DNA of 64,000 nt from Bacillota bacterium (GTDB taxonomy: Bacteria > Bacillota > Clostridia > Lachnospirales > Lachnospiraceae), in the NCBI GenBank assembly GCA_023418475.1, contig JAEZZO010000058.1:12810-76809 (forward strand), given 5' to 3'. This document shows, in pieces, positions 1-8,251 of the stretch (positions are counted from its first letter, which is position 1; every line of letters starts with the position of its first letter). Below the pieces are notes generated by a model. That model saw nothing but the letters and a program-made list of their open reading frames with translations, was not told where the DNA came from and searched no databases. The position numbers and the translations under genes are program-made.

Positions 1-119
1 TACGTGATATTGTTCAAATATATGAGAGGCTATCATAAAATAAAATGTAAAGGAAGCTAATTGAGAAGAAAAGTACCAAGAGGCAGTAGCTTCGATTACT
101 GCTTATCAGAAAGGATTTC

Positions 120-698
120 ATGAAAAAAACCTGTTACCATCATGAAAAATCGTTTTTTTTTAAGTATATTTTATTGATTTTAGTAATAATAGTGACCTTT
201 CATTATTTATATCAGAACACATCTATTTTTTATAGAAAATCACTTACTTTACCATTTTCCCTGCATTTGAATAAGCAGGATATTTATATGATCAAAGGGG
301 AGGAAACCCATCTGTTCGTATTCGGGATTAATAAGCGAGTATCCTTTTATTCCACGAATTTTCGAGTGGCAGGTGTGAATTTTAATGGTAGGGTATATGC
401 CTACCATACTGGAAAAACCTTTATCATAGCAAAGGTGGACGGTAAAAAACTAAAATGCCGGGTACACGTCATCAATATTAGTAAAAGAACAATCAAACTT
501 AAGAAAAATGATTCATACCGTCTGAAAGTACATGGCACAGGGATATGTACATGGATAAGATGGGAAAGTAACCATTCGGAAATTGCTTCTGTAGATATTT
601 GGGGCAGGGTAAAAACCAAAAAATCCGGTAGTGCAGTGATAACTGCTAAAGTGAAAGGAAGAAGTCTTAACTGTACAATTTATGTTGGCGGAAAATGA
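120..698 (+). CDS. Membrane-anchored protein with BIG2-like (bacterial Ig-like) repeats
   Basis: Predicted 192-residue protein. A short basic N-terminus is followed by one hydrophobic segment (about residues 14-30) that would anchor it with the C-terminus outside. The rest looks like two bacterial Ig-like group 2 modules (about 48-115 and 120-190). The second has the typical pattern of W..SN..IASVD..G.V, then K.SG.A.ITAKV and a closing beta strand. BIG2 modules occur in surface proteins of Firmicutes and usually mediate binding or act as spacers; no catalytic motif is visible. AAAGG lies 5 bases before the ATG. It stands alone ahead of a D,D-carboxypeptidase gene, so a cell-envelope role is likely but not shown. 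Confidence 0.75.
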   Translation: MKKTCYHHEKSFFFKYILLILVIIVTFHYLYQNTSIFYRKSLTLPFSLHLNKQDIYMIKGEETHLFVFGINKRVSFYSTNFRVAGVNFNGRVYAYHTGKTFIIAKVDGKKLKCRVHVINISKRTIKLKKNDSYRLKVHGTGICTWIRWESNHSEIASVDIWGRVKTKKSGSAVITAKVKGRSLNCTIYVGGK

Positions 699-908
699 AT
701 ATAAAAGATAGATGTAACATATCTGAGAGTTAAATTTTCCTTCTCATTTTTCACTTCCGTTTTTAATAGGAAGGGTCTAGAAAGCTGCAAATTTCTTACA
801 AGAAAAATAAGTACAAATTTATAAGAAGGATTGGTCTAAAATCAGAGGGCATGGATTAAAATAGTAATAATACTTTTTTGCCGGTGGCACGGCAGAATTG
901 AGGTAAAA
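699..908 (+). other. Intergenic leader before the D,D-carboxypeptidase gene
   Basis: AT-rich spacer. It holds a weak hairpin (ACTTCC/GGAAGG, about 751-776) and, at 879-894, a TGCCG/CGGCA stem with a 6-base loop. The stem ends a few bases before the GAGGT ribosome site, so it could slow initiation. No convincing promoter was found. Confidence 0.35.
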
Positions 909-2144
909 TTGAAAAAAGCTATTTCTGTAATCATTTCCTGCACCATGCTTCTTTTTTTACTATATCCTATTTCGAGTAACGCACAGATAAAAAGGCCAGC
1001 CATAAAAAATGAAGGTGAGGCTGTTAATGTTACAGCTGCCGTCGATACCAGAATGGAGCTTAATTCTCCTTCTGCCGTTTTAATTGAAGGATCAACTGGA
1101 ATGGTTATCTTCGATAAGAATAAGGATGAGCGTCTGAAACCGGCTAGTATTACGAAGATTATGACATTGCTTCTGATTTTCGAGGCACTTGATGCCGGAA
1201 AGATCAAGCTCACCGATGAGGTCAGTGTCAGCGAGCATGCGGCTTCTATGGGTGGATCGCAGGTGTATCTGGAACCGAATGAAACACAGGATGTCAATAC
1301 TATGATAAAGTGTATCAGTATTGCCAGTGCAAACGATGCCTGTGTTGCGATGGCAGAATTTATAGCGGGTTCGGAAGAAGAATTTGTGGCAATGATGAAT
1401 AAACGGGCAAAAGAGCTTGGTATGAACAACACGCATTTTGTCAATTGCTGCGGTCTTGATACCGATAATCACTATTCCTCTGCCTATGATGTTGCTTTAA
1501 TGTCCAGGGAACTGATCATGAAGCACCCACAGATCAGCAATTATTCCACCGTATGGATGGATACCATTACCCATACCACAAAAAAAGGCAAGACGGAATT
1601 CGGATTGACAAATACGAATAAATTAGTAAGGTTTTATCAGGGTATTACAGGACTCAAAACAGGTTCCACGGGCCTTGCAAAATATTGCCTCTCTGCTTCT
1701 GCGAAGAGAAACAATATGGATTTGATTGCTGTTATCATGGCTGCTCCGGAAACAAAAACGAGATTTATGGAGGCATCTAAATTATTGAACTACGGATTTG
1801 CAAATTACAGTATCTATACGGATGATAATGCCGACACTGTACTCTCACCGGTTAAAGTTGCAAAAGGTGTGTTGGATAGTGTGAAAGGTAAGGTAGGGAA
1901 TAAATTTTCTTATTTGTGTATCAAAGGAAGAACGCCCGAGGATATCAGGAAGGAAATTGTTTTGTATGAACAGGTTCCCGCCCCGGTTGCTGAAAATGAA
2001 AAAATCGGAGAAATAGTGTATTATTATGATAATGATAAAATAGGAAGCGTTGACATACTTGCCTCTGAGAAAATTGATCAGGCAACGTATAAAGATTATT
2101 TTATTAAATTATTGAAACGCTATTTTATTGGACCGAAAGTATAA
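909..2144 (+). CDS. Serine-type D-Ala-D-Ala carboxypeptidase (DacF/PBP5 family)
   Basis: Low-molecular-mass penicillin-binding protein (411 aa) that trims the terminal D-alanine from peptidoglycan stem peptides outside the membrane. Seen: an N-terminal signal sequence (about 1-25), the catalytic tetrad SITK (S80/K83), the SAN motif (S140-N142) and KTG (250-252), all correctly spaced for peptidase family S11. A C-terminal beta-rich domain follows, ending in a basic-hydrophobic tail (YFIKLLKRYF) of the kind that anchors these enzymes to the membrane. The start is TTG, chosen because GAGGT precedes it by 5 bases and the signal peptide begins there. A second family member lies at 10.96 kb; which one acts in growth and which in sporulation cannot be told. 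Confidence 0.93.
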   Translation: MKKAISVIISCTMLLFLLYPISSNAQIKRPAIKNEGEAVNVTAAVDTRMELNSPSAVLIEGSTGMVIFDKNKDERLKPASITKIMTLLLIFEALDAGKIKLTDEVSVSEHAASMGGSQVYLEPNETQDVNTMIKCISIASANDACVAMAEFIAGSEEEFVAMMNKRAKELGMNNTHFVNCCGLDTDNHYSSAYDVALMSRELIMKHPQISNYSTVWMDTITHTTKKGKTEFGLTNTNKLVRFYQGITGLKTGSTGLAKYCLSASAKRNNMDLIAVIMAAPETKTRFMEASKLLNYGFANYSIYTDDNADTVLSPVKVAKGVLDSVKGKVGNKFSYLCIKGRTPEDIRKEIVLYEQVPAPVAENEKIGEIVYYYDNDKIGSVDILASEKIDQATYKDYFIKLLKRYFIGPKV

Positions 2145-2186
2145 GATGGTAGTGAAAACGGACGAAATTATTTTGTTTTATTGATT

Positions 2187-2228
2187 AACAGAGATTTTTC
2201 TGCTTTAAGTAGGAAAGTCTCTGTTTTT
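2187..2228 (+). terminator. Rho-independent terminator
   Basis: AACAGAGA and TCTCTGTT arms enclose an AT-rich loop and are followed by a T run, just after the D,D-carboxypeptidase gene. Confidence 0.8.
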
Positions 2229-2238
2229 AAGTAATTTA

Positions 2239-2267
2239 TTGACACAATGAAAGCTTACTAGTATAGT
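2239..2267 (+). promoter_or_regulatory. SigA-type promoter of the phosphoesterase-scpAB unit
   Basis: TTGACA at 2239-2244, a 17-base spacer, then TATAGT at 2262-2267. It lies between the upstream terminator and the phosphoesterase gene, about 58 bases before that start codon. Confidence 0.75.
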
Positions 2268-2324
2268 ATAATAGATATTTAATGTACTGGAGAACAGTGC
2301 GGTTTACAACAGAAAGGAGCCTGT

Positions 2325-3221
2325 ATGCTTTTTATCATAGCCGGAGCAGTCCTACTATTTCTTATATGGACCGTAATTGAGCAAAAGCTGCTTACTGTAA
2401 CAGATTATACAGTTGTCTCTAACCATCTGCCGGAGACCTTTGAACATACAAAAATTATAATGCTTGCAGATTTACACAATCATCATTTTGGCAGAAAGAA
2501 TAAACGTCTGGTTAAGAAGATCAATAATTTGTCACCTGATTTTATTCTTGTTGCCGGGGATATGATTAATAAAAATGAAAATTGTTATCCCAGTGAGGCT
2601 TATAGCTTATTAGAAGAACTGGCTGTAAAGTATAAAATTTATTATGCATATGGTAATCATGAGCAGAAGATAGATCTTATTGCTGGAAATAAGAAGGAAG
2701 CACAGAAAGCACTGTCAGACAACCTGCTTGGCGAGTCATGGAAGGATTATAAAGAAAATCTTATAAAGCGCGGAGTGGTATTTCTTGATAATGAAAGTAC
2801 AAGTTATGAGAAGAATGGCAGTAAGCTGTTAATTACAGGAACTTCCATTGCAAGGGAATTCTTTCATCGAACCGGTATACCTGTAATGGAGCAAGAATAT
2901 CTGAATTCATTAGTAGGGGAAAAAAAATCTTCGGAATATCAAATATTGATTGCTCATAATCCGGTATATTTTTCAGAGTATACAAGATGGGGAGCCGATC
3001 TGACTGTCTCCGGGCACTTGCATGGAGGATTAGTCAGATTGCCTGGCGTGGGTGGCGTTATCTCACCGCAGGTTAAGCTTTTTCCAAAATACAGTGGAGG
3101 ACATTTTAACGAGAACAATAAGCAGATGATTGTTTCAAGGGGGCTTGGCTCACATTCCATGATGCCGAGAATCTTCAACATACCGGAAATCGTATCAATT
3201 GTGTTAAAAAAGCATAAATAA
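2325..3221 (+). CDS. Membrane-anchored metallophosphoesterase
   Basis: 298-residue calcineurin-like phosphoesterase with an N-terminal membrane segment (about 2-18). The metal-ligand motifs of the fold appear in order: DLHNH near residue 48, GDM near 79, GNHE near 110, a histidine in IAHNP, and GHLHGG near 228. The arrangement resembles the YkuE/YaeI group of membrane-associated phosphoesterases, whose substrates vary, so I do not assign one. GAAAGGAG precedes the ATG by 6 bases. It is followed 16 bases later by scpA and probably shares its transcript. Nothing links it functionally to chromosome segregation. Confidence 0.88.
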   Translation: MLFIIAGAVLLFLIWTVIEQKLLTVTDYTVVSNHLPETFEHTKIIMLADLHNHHFGRKNKRLVKKINNLSPDFILVAGDMINKNENCYPSEAYSLLEELAVKYKIYYAYGNHEQKIDLIAGNKKEAQKALSDNLLGESWKDYKENLIKRGVVFLDNESTSYEKNGSKLLITGTSIAREFFHRTGIPVMEQEYLNSLVGEKKSSEYQILIAHNPVYFSEYTRWGADLTVSGHLHGGLVRLPGVGGVISPQVKLFPKYSGGHFNENNKQMIVSRGLGSHSMMPRIFNIPEIVSIVLKKHK

Positions 3222-3237
3222 AGTATGGAGGCAATAA

Positions 3238-4014
3238 ATGGGCATATCTGTTAAGCTGGAGGCATTTGAAGGACCGCTTGATCTTTTACTTCATTTAATT
3301 GATAAAAATAAAATTAATATCTATGATATTCCGATTATTGAGATTACAGAGCAGTATCTGGAGTATATACGCCATATGAAGACCAGGGATCTTGATGTTA
3401 TGAGTGAGTTTTTAGTAATGGCAGCAACACTGGTTAATATCAAATCCAAAATGCTCCTTCCGATAGATCAAGAGGAGGAAGAGAACACCGCTGATCCAAG
3501 ACAGGAGCTTGTGGAGCGCTTGTTGGAATATAAGATGTATAAGTATATATCTGAAGAGTTGAAGGACAAGCAGGTAGATGCTTCACGTATATTGTTTAAA
3601 CCGCCGACGATTCCGAAGGAGATAGCTGATTATAAGGAGAATGTTGATGTCGAAGAGCTTTTATCTGATTTGACTTTAGCAAGGCTTCATGCGATTTTTC
3701 AATCCATTGTGAAAAAACAGGCGGATAAAATTGATCCAATCCGCAGTAAATTTGGTAAAATTGAGAGAGAAGAGATTAATTTGTCTGTCAAATTAATTCA
3801 AATACAGGAGTATGGTTTACTACATAGGAACTTCTCCTTCCGTAATCTTCTGGAAGCACAGCACGGGAAAATGGAGGTTATTGTGACCTTTCTTGGTATT
3901 CTGGAGCTGATCAAAATAGGAAGAGTAAATATCTGTCAGGAAGATTTATTTGATGATATCAGGATTACCTATCTGGCAGATGATGTTATCAACATGGAAG
4001 AGGTGAGTTTTTAA
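3238..4014 (+). CDS. scpA: Segregation and condensation protein A
   Basis: Kleisin subunit of the Smc-ScpA-ScpB condensin, bridging the two Smc heads. The 258-residue product opens with the typical VKLEAFEGPLDLLLHLI segment (the N-terminal helix bundle that contacts the Smc neck) and ends with a winged-helix region (about 190-258). The acidic stretch near 80-90 is the usual variable linker. GGAGG lies 7 bases before the ATG. The stop overlaps the scpB start (TAATG), implying translational coupling and equimolar production. The partner smc is at 30.4 kb in this window. Confidence 0.97.
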   Translation: MGISVKLEAFEGPLDLLLHLIDKNKINIYDIPIIEITEQYLEYIRHMKTRDLDVMSEFLVMAATLVNIKSKMLLPIDQEEEENTADPRQELVERLLEYKMYKYISEELKDKQVDASRILFKPPTIPKEIADYKENVDVEELLSDLTLARLHAIFQSIVKKQADKIDPIRSKFGKIEREEINLSVKLIQIQEYGLLHRNFSFRNLLEAQHGKMEVIVTFLGILELIKIGRVNICQEDLFDDIRITYLADDVINMEEVSF

Positions 4015-4583
4015 TGGAGCTAAAACAAATAGAGGCACAGGTGGAAGCAATTCTTTTTACAATGGGTGAAGCAGTAGAGCTAGAGCGTCTGGCAGCGGCA
4101 CTGGATCAGGATGAAGATACCATGCGAAAAATTTTGTTTAATTTACAGGAGCGGTATGAGCAGGAGGAAAGAGGAATTCATATTATGGAACTGGATGGAG
4201 CTTATCAGCTTTGTACCAAACCGTCCATGTATGAGACGATCATAAAAATCACCCATATCCCTAGAAAACATGTACTGACAGATGTTTTGCTTGAGACTTT
4301 ATCAATTATAGCTTATAAACAACCAATTACTAAGCTTCAGATTGAAGCAATCCGGGGAGTAAAATCTGATCATGCGGTAAATAAACTGGTAGAGTATAAC
4401 CTTGTGAGTGAGATGGGAAGAATGGATGCACCAGGAAGACCGATTCTGTTTGGAACTACGGAAGAGTTCCTGCGATGTTTTGGTTTACAATCGTTGGACA
4501 CCTTACCGATTGTAAACCCGGAAAAAATAGAAGACTTTAAAATAGAAGCGGAAGAAGAGATGCAGCTGAAGCTGGATATCTAG
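4014..4583 (+). CDS. scpB: Segregation and condensation protein B
   Basis: 189-residue winged-helix dimer that binds ScpA and completes the condensin. The sequence begins with IEAQVEAILFTMGEAVE and carries the family core PRKHVLTDVLLETLSIIAYKQPIT followed by IRGVKSDHAVNKLVE and the GRPILFGTTEEFL block. The ATG overlaps the last base of the scpA stop. The acidic tail is normal for the family. It closes the operon and is followed by a strong terminator. Confidence 0.97.
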   Translation: MELKQIEAQVEAILFTMGEAVELERLAAALDQDEDTMRKILFNLQERYEQEERGIHIMELDGAYQLCTKPSMYETIIKITHIPRKHVLTDVLLETLSIIAYKQPITKLQIEAIRGVKSDHAVNKLVEYNLVSEMGRMDAPGRPILFGTTEEFLRCFGLQSLDTLPIVNPEKIEDFKIEAEEEMQLKLDI

Positions 4584-4586
4584 AAT

Positions 4587-4624
4587 AAAAGCGAATCAAA
4601 GTAATGTTTTGATTCGCTTTTTTA
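4587..4624 (+). terminator. Rho-independent terminator after scpB
   Basis: A perfect 14-base stem, AAAAGCGAATCAAA against TTTTGATTCGCTTT, with a 6-base loop and a T run. Confidence 0.93.
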
Positions 4625-4718
4625 CTGGGAAAATTCAACTATTTTTAGGCTTCGTCTGAATAACAGCTAAAGTAGCAGTAATACTAAACTTGTGGTTTAC
4701 AAATAGTAAAAATAATAC

Positions 4719-4747
4719 TTGCATGTTTGAATACATTTATGTATAAT
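4719..4747 (+). promoter_or_regulatory. SigA-type promoter of the polyamine operon
   Basis: TTGCAT at 4719-4724, a 17-base spacer, then a perfect TATAAT at 4742-4747. The predicted start near 4754 gives a leader of about 40 bases before the small ORF that precedes speD. Confidence 0.78.
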
Positions 4748-4795
4748 AATCCATGCTGTTAATAAGCAGCGGATTTTACTGACAGGAAGGAAAAA

Positions 4796-4831
4796 ATGGT
4801 AAAACCTGCATTTTTGAATAATCCGGCCTGA
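4796..4831 (+). CDS. Putative leader peptide upstream of speD (11 codons)
   Basis: A short ORF encoding MVKPAFLNNPA, ending in TGA. It has the best ribosome site in the region: AGGAAGG at 4784-4790, 5 bases before its ATG. It starts about 42 bases after the predicted transcription start and ends 38 bases before the chosen speD start. The stop is only 2 bases from an in-frame upstream speD ATG at 4834. Position and ribosome site suggest a translated regulatory peptide for the polyamine operon, as known in principle for eukaryotic AdoMet decarboxylase and for bacterial speF leaders. No homologue is recalled, and translation and function are inferred. Confidence 0.5.
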   Translation: MVKPAFLNNPA

Positions 4832-4869
4832 AAATGTATAAGATATCCATAATGAAAAGAAAGGTTGTG

Positions 4870-5685
4870 ATGTTTGGGTTGGAGAAAAAGCTTAAATTAT
4901 ATGGCTTTAACAACCTCACAAAAACTCTTAGCTTCAACATTTATGATGTTTGCTATGCAAAAAGTGAGCGAGAACAGAAGGATTATATTGCCTATATTGA
5001 TGAGCAGTATAATTCCGAACGATTGACCAAAATTTTAGTTGATGTCACCGAGATGATCGGTGCTCATATTCTTAATATATCAAAACAGGATTATGATCCG
5101 CAGGGGGCTTCCGTTAATATATTGATCGCGGAGGGCTCCTTAAATACGGAGCATATTGATGAATCCTGCAATCAGGGAAAATACCTGGTGGAGGCAGGAG
5201 ATGCATCCGTGCATGCACATCTGGATAAAAGCCATGTTACGGTACACACCTTTCCGGAGCATCATCCGGATAACTCGATATCGACCTTCCGTGTGGATAT
5301 TGATGTCTCCACCTGTGGTGAGATCTCACCGTTAAATGCTCTGGATTATCTGATCGGAAGCTTTGATTCCGATATTATTACTATAGATTACCGAGTAAGA
5401 GGCTTTACCCGGGACTTACATGGTATGAAATATTTTATTGACCATGATATAACTTCCATTCAAGATTATATCGATGATGCAACACTTACGAGATATGATG
5501 CAATTGATGTGAATGTTTATCAGTCCAATATTTTTCATACAAAGATGCTGATCAAGGAAATTGAACTTCAGAATTATCTTTTTAATAAGGATGTATATGA
5601 ACTTCCGCCCAAGCAAAGACTCGATATTACGAATAGTCTTCGTAAGGAAATGATTGAAATCTTCAGCGGCATGAATATCTATTAG
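4870..5685 (+). CDS. speD: S-adenosylmethionine decarboxylase proenzyme
   Basis: Makes decarboxylated AdoMet, the aminopropyl donor for SpeE. The 271-residue product belongs to the longer enterobacterial-type SpeD class: it shares LKLYGFNNLTKTLSFNIYD, IGAHILNISKQDYDPQGAS, and DYRVRGFTRD. The self-cleavage site, where serine becomes the pyruvoyl cofactor, is the Lys-Ser bond in HLDKSHVTVHTFPE (about residues 120-121 from this start). I chose ATG 4870 because AGAAAGG lies 5 bases upstream and homology begins there. ATG 4834 in the same frame has no ribosome site of its own but sits 2 bases after the leader-peptide stop, so a longer form by re-initiation is possible. First gene of the polyamine operon. 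Confidence 0.95.
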   Translation: MFGLEKKLKLYGFNNLTKTLSFNIYDVCYAKSEREQKDYIAYIDEQYNSERLTKILVDVTEMIGAHILNISKQDYDPQGASVNILIAEGSLNTEHIDESCNQGKYLVEAGDASVHAHLDKSHVTVHTFPEHHPDNSISTFRVDIDVSTCGEISPLNALDYLIGSFDSDIITIDYRVRGFTRDLHGMKYFIDHDITSIQDYIDDATLTRYDAIDVNVYQSNIFHTKMLIKEIELQNYLFNKDVYELPPKQRLDITNSLRKEMIEIFSGMNIY

Positions 5686-5744
5686 CTGGGGAATAAATAG
5701 CAGCATTTAAGACAGATTCGTAATAGTGATTGAAAAGGAAAGGC

Positions 5745-7205
5745 ATGTTGGTCCGTATGATATATACACAGAAGAATGCGCCTGTTTATGAGGCTTTACT
5801 AAAACATAAGAAAAACCGCGTAGTGCCTTTTGATGTACCGGGGCATAAAGGCGGAAGAGGAAATCCTGAGCTTACCGAGTTTCTTGGAATAGACTGTATG
5901 AAGGTGGATGTTAATTCGATGAAGCCTTTGGACAACCTGATCCATCCGGTATCCGTAATTAAGGCTGCAGAGGAGCTTGCAGCGGAGGCGTTTGGTGCAG
6001 CAGCAGCCTTTTTTATTGTTAACGGAACCACTGCCGCTGTTCAGGCTATGATTATGTCGGTTTGCAAAGCCGGAGAGAAAATTATTATGGCGCGAAACGT
6101 ACACCGAAGCTCGATTAACGCATTGGTGGTATGCGGAGCCATACCGGTTTATGTAAATCCCGGTGTGAATCCGGAACTTGGAATACCGCTTGGAATGGCA
6201 GTCGAGGATGTAAAGGCGGCTATCCATGAAAATCCTGATGCAAAGGCAATCTTGATAAACAATCCGACTTATTACGGAATCTGTTCCAATCTTCGGGAAA
6301 TAGTCGCACTTGCTCATGAAAAAGGCATGAAGGTGCTGGTGGATGAGGCACATGGTGCACATTTCTATTTTGGTGATAACCTTCCCGTCAATGCAATGGC
6401 AGCAGGAGCCGATATGTCGGCAGTCAGTATGCATAAGACAGGCGGTTCTTTGACGCAGAGCTCCTTTTTATTGTGCCAGAACGATATTGATCCCGGGTAT
6501 GTAAGGCAGATTATTAATCTGACACAAACAACGAGTGCATCTTACCTGCTTTTATCCTCACTTGATCTTGCAAGAAAGAACATGGTTCAAAATGGCAAGT
6601 CCATGGTAGAGAAAACGATAGCCCTGGCGGAATATGCCAGAGAAGAAATCAACAAACAGGGCGGTTATTATGCCTTTTCCTCTGAGCTGATGAATGAGGA
6701 CACTATTTTTGACTTTGATTTAACCAAGCTGTCCATCCATACCGGGGAGATTGGTCTTGCAGGGGTAGAGGTTTATGATCTGCTGCGGGACGAATATGAT
6801 ATACAGATAGAATTTGGTGATCTTGGGAATATCCTTGCCATTATATCGGCAGGGGACCGGCTTTTTGAAATTGAACGGTTAATTTCAGCCTTATCGGAGA
6901 TAAAACGTATCTATCAGAAGGATAAGGTTGGTATGTTAAATAATGAATATATTGAGCCGGATGTTGCGGTTACTCCGCAGAAGGCATTTTATCATGAGAA
7001 AAAGCAGGTGCCGCTCAGAGAGGGTATCGGTCATATTGCAGGAGAGTTTGTTATGTGTTATCCGCCAGGTATCCCTATTCTGGCACCTGGAGAGCGGATT
7101 ACGAAGGATATTATAGACTATATTGTCTATGCGAAGGAAAAGGGAAGCTCACTGACCGGGCCGAAAGATATGAAGGTGGATTATCTTAATATTATTGATT
7201 TTTAG
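5745..7205 (+). CDS. speA: Orn/Lys/Arg decarboxylase, fold type I PLP enzyme
   Basis: Decarboxylates a basic amino acid to a diamine or agmatine in the cytoplasm. The 486-residue sequence has the biosynthetic Bacillus SpeA-like layout: VPGHKGG near the N-terminus, the FIVNGTTAAVQAM helix, VDEAHGAH (PLP-ring aspartate) and SMHKTGGSLTQSS with the Schiff-base lysine at about residue 231. The C-terminal domain includes PPGIPILAPGE. Arginine, lysine and ornithine cannot be told apart by eye; the symbol follows the speD-speA-speE order of Firmicutes. The start is uncertain: ATG 5745 follows AAGGAA closely, while ATG 5757 has longer spacing. No agmatinase gene follows, which matters if the product is agmatine. 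Confidence 0.9.
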   Translation: MLVRMIYTQKNAPVYEALLKHKKNRVVPFDVPGHKGGRGNPELTEFLGIDCMKVDVNSMKPLDNLIHPVSVIKAAEELAAEAFGAAAAFFIVNGTTAAVQAMIMSVCKAGEKIIMARNVHRSSINALVVCGAIPVYVNPGVNPELGIPLGMAVEDVKAAIHENPDAKAILINNPTYYGICSNLREIVALAHEKGMKVLVDEAHGAHFYFGDNLPVNAMAAGADMSAVSMHKTGGSLTQSSFLLCQNDIDPGYVRQIINLTQTTSASYLLLSSLDLARKNMVQNGKSMVEKTIALAEYAREEINKQGGYYAFSSELMNEDTIFDFDLTKLSIHTGEIGLAGVEVYDLLRDEYDIQIEFGDLGNILAIISAGDRLFEIERLISALSEIKRIYQKDKVGMLNNEYIEPDVAVTPQKAFYHEKKQVPLREGIGHIAGEFVMCYPPGIPILAPGERITKDIIDYIVYAKEKGSSLTGPKDMKVDYLNIIDF

Positions 7206-7285
7206 GAGAAGCCGGGTAGCGGAAAGTAGTTTAGAAGAATATTCTGCATTACAAATAATATAAGTTACTTCAATCAATAGGACAC

Positions 7286-7309
7286 TCAAATCTTAAAACA
7301 GGAAAGGAG
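7286..7309 (+). repeat. Possible remnant of the intergenic repeat right end, before speE
   Basis: A GACACTCAAATCTTAAAACA string matching, with three differences over about 23 bases, the right end of the repeat at 49.7 kb. It lies just before the speE ribosome site. No left arm is evident here. Confidence 0.4.
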
Positions 7310-7315
7310 AGGTGA

Positions 7316-8170
7316 TTGTCTTTGGAATTATGGTATACGGAAAATCATTCGGAGCATGTCAGATTTTCTTTAAAGGTAAAGGAACAGCTTTACAGCAGAC
7401 AAAGTGATTTCCAACAAATAGACATTCTGGATACGGTAGAGTTTGGACGTGCCTTAACCCTGGATGGCTGCCTGATGGTTACAGAAAAGGATGAATTTAT
7501 ATATCATGATATGATAGTGCATGTTCCGATGGCAACAAATCAGAATATTAAGAAAGTACTTGTTATTGGAGCCGGAGACGGTGGAACGGTGCGTGAGCTT
7601 ACCAGATATGAAAGAATTGAACAGATCGATATGGTTGAAATTGATCCGATGGTAGTAGAGGTTTGCCGGAAGTATTTACCGCAGACTGCCTGTAAGCTGG
7701 AGGATGTGCGGGTGCATATTTACTATGAGGACGGGCTTAAATTCGTCCGTCGTAAGGTAAATGAATATGACTTGATTTTAGTAGATTCAACCGATCCCTT
7801 TGGCCCCGGAGAAGGCTTGTTTACGAAAGAATTTTATGGTAATTGTTATAATGCGCTGAAGGAAGACGGAATTTTAGTAAACCAGCATGAAAGTACCTAC
7901 TATGATTCCTATGTGGAGGCTATGAAAAGAGCCCATAGAAGAATTAAGGAGACATTTCCTATTGCAAGGGTATATCAGGCGCACATTCCAACCTATCCTT
8001 CCGGACACTGGCTGTTTGGTTATGCATCCAAGAAATATGATCCGATTATGGACCTGCAGGAAGAAAAGTGGAATGCTTTGGGACTGAAAACGAAATACTA
8101 TAATACAGAGCTTCATAAAGGATGTTTTGCCCTTCCGAGTTATGTGTACGAACAGCTGGAAGAGCAGTGA
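7316..8170 (+). CDS. speE: Polyamine aminopropyltransferase (spermidine synthase)
   Basis: Transfers the aminopropyl group from decarboxylated AdoMet (made by SpeD) to a diamine, normally putrescine, giving spermidine. 284 residues. Seen: an N-terminal beta domain (about 1-65) with HDMIVHVPM, the nucleotide loop VLVIGAGDGGTVREL (about 82-96), the acidic MVEIDPMVVE, and DLILVDSTDPFGPGEGLF with the catalytic aspartate and substrate loop. The start is TTG, preceded by GGAGAGG; the family N-terminus ELWYTE begins there. It lies inside the operon between the decarboxylase and the carboxyspermidine-route genes. Confidence 0.95.
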   Translation: MSLELWYTENHSEHVRFSLKVKEQLYSRQSDFQQIDILDTVEFGRALTLDGCLMVTEKDEFIYHDMIVHVPMATNQNIKKVLVIGAGDGGTVRELTRYERIEQIDMVEIDPMVVEVCRKYLPQTACKLEDVRVHIYYEDGLKFVRRKVNEYDLILVDSTDPFGPGEGLFTKEFYGNCYNALKEDGILVNQHESTYYDSYVEAMKRAHRRIKETFPIARVYQAHIPTYPSGHWLFGYASKKYDPIMDLQEEKWNALGLKTKYYNTELHKGCFALPSYVYEQLEEQ

Positions 8171-8251
8171 GAATACTCCTGTATGGATGTAATTTAGATA
8201 GATATCGTCTTGTATTTACCAGAAATAAGTGATCTTTAAAGGAGGATAAAA

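Noticed and set aside
842..1472. Long minus-strand frames (200 and 126 codons) opposite the first D,D-carboxypeptidase gene
   Set aside because: The + strand frame has intact S11 motifs and a signal peptide; the minus frames have no ribosome site, and their composition is that of antisense shadows.
5799..6434. 211-codon minus-strand frame opposite the Orn/Lys/Arg decarboxylase
   Set aside because: Cys/His-rich translation typical of the antisense of a PLP enzyme gene; no start signals.
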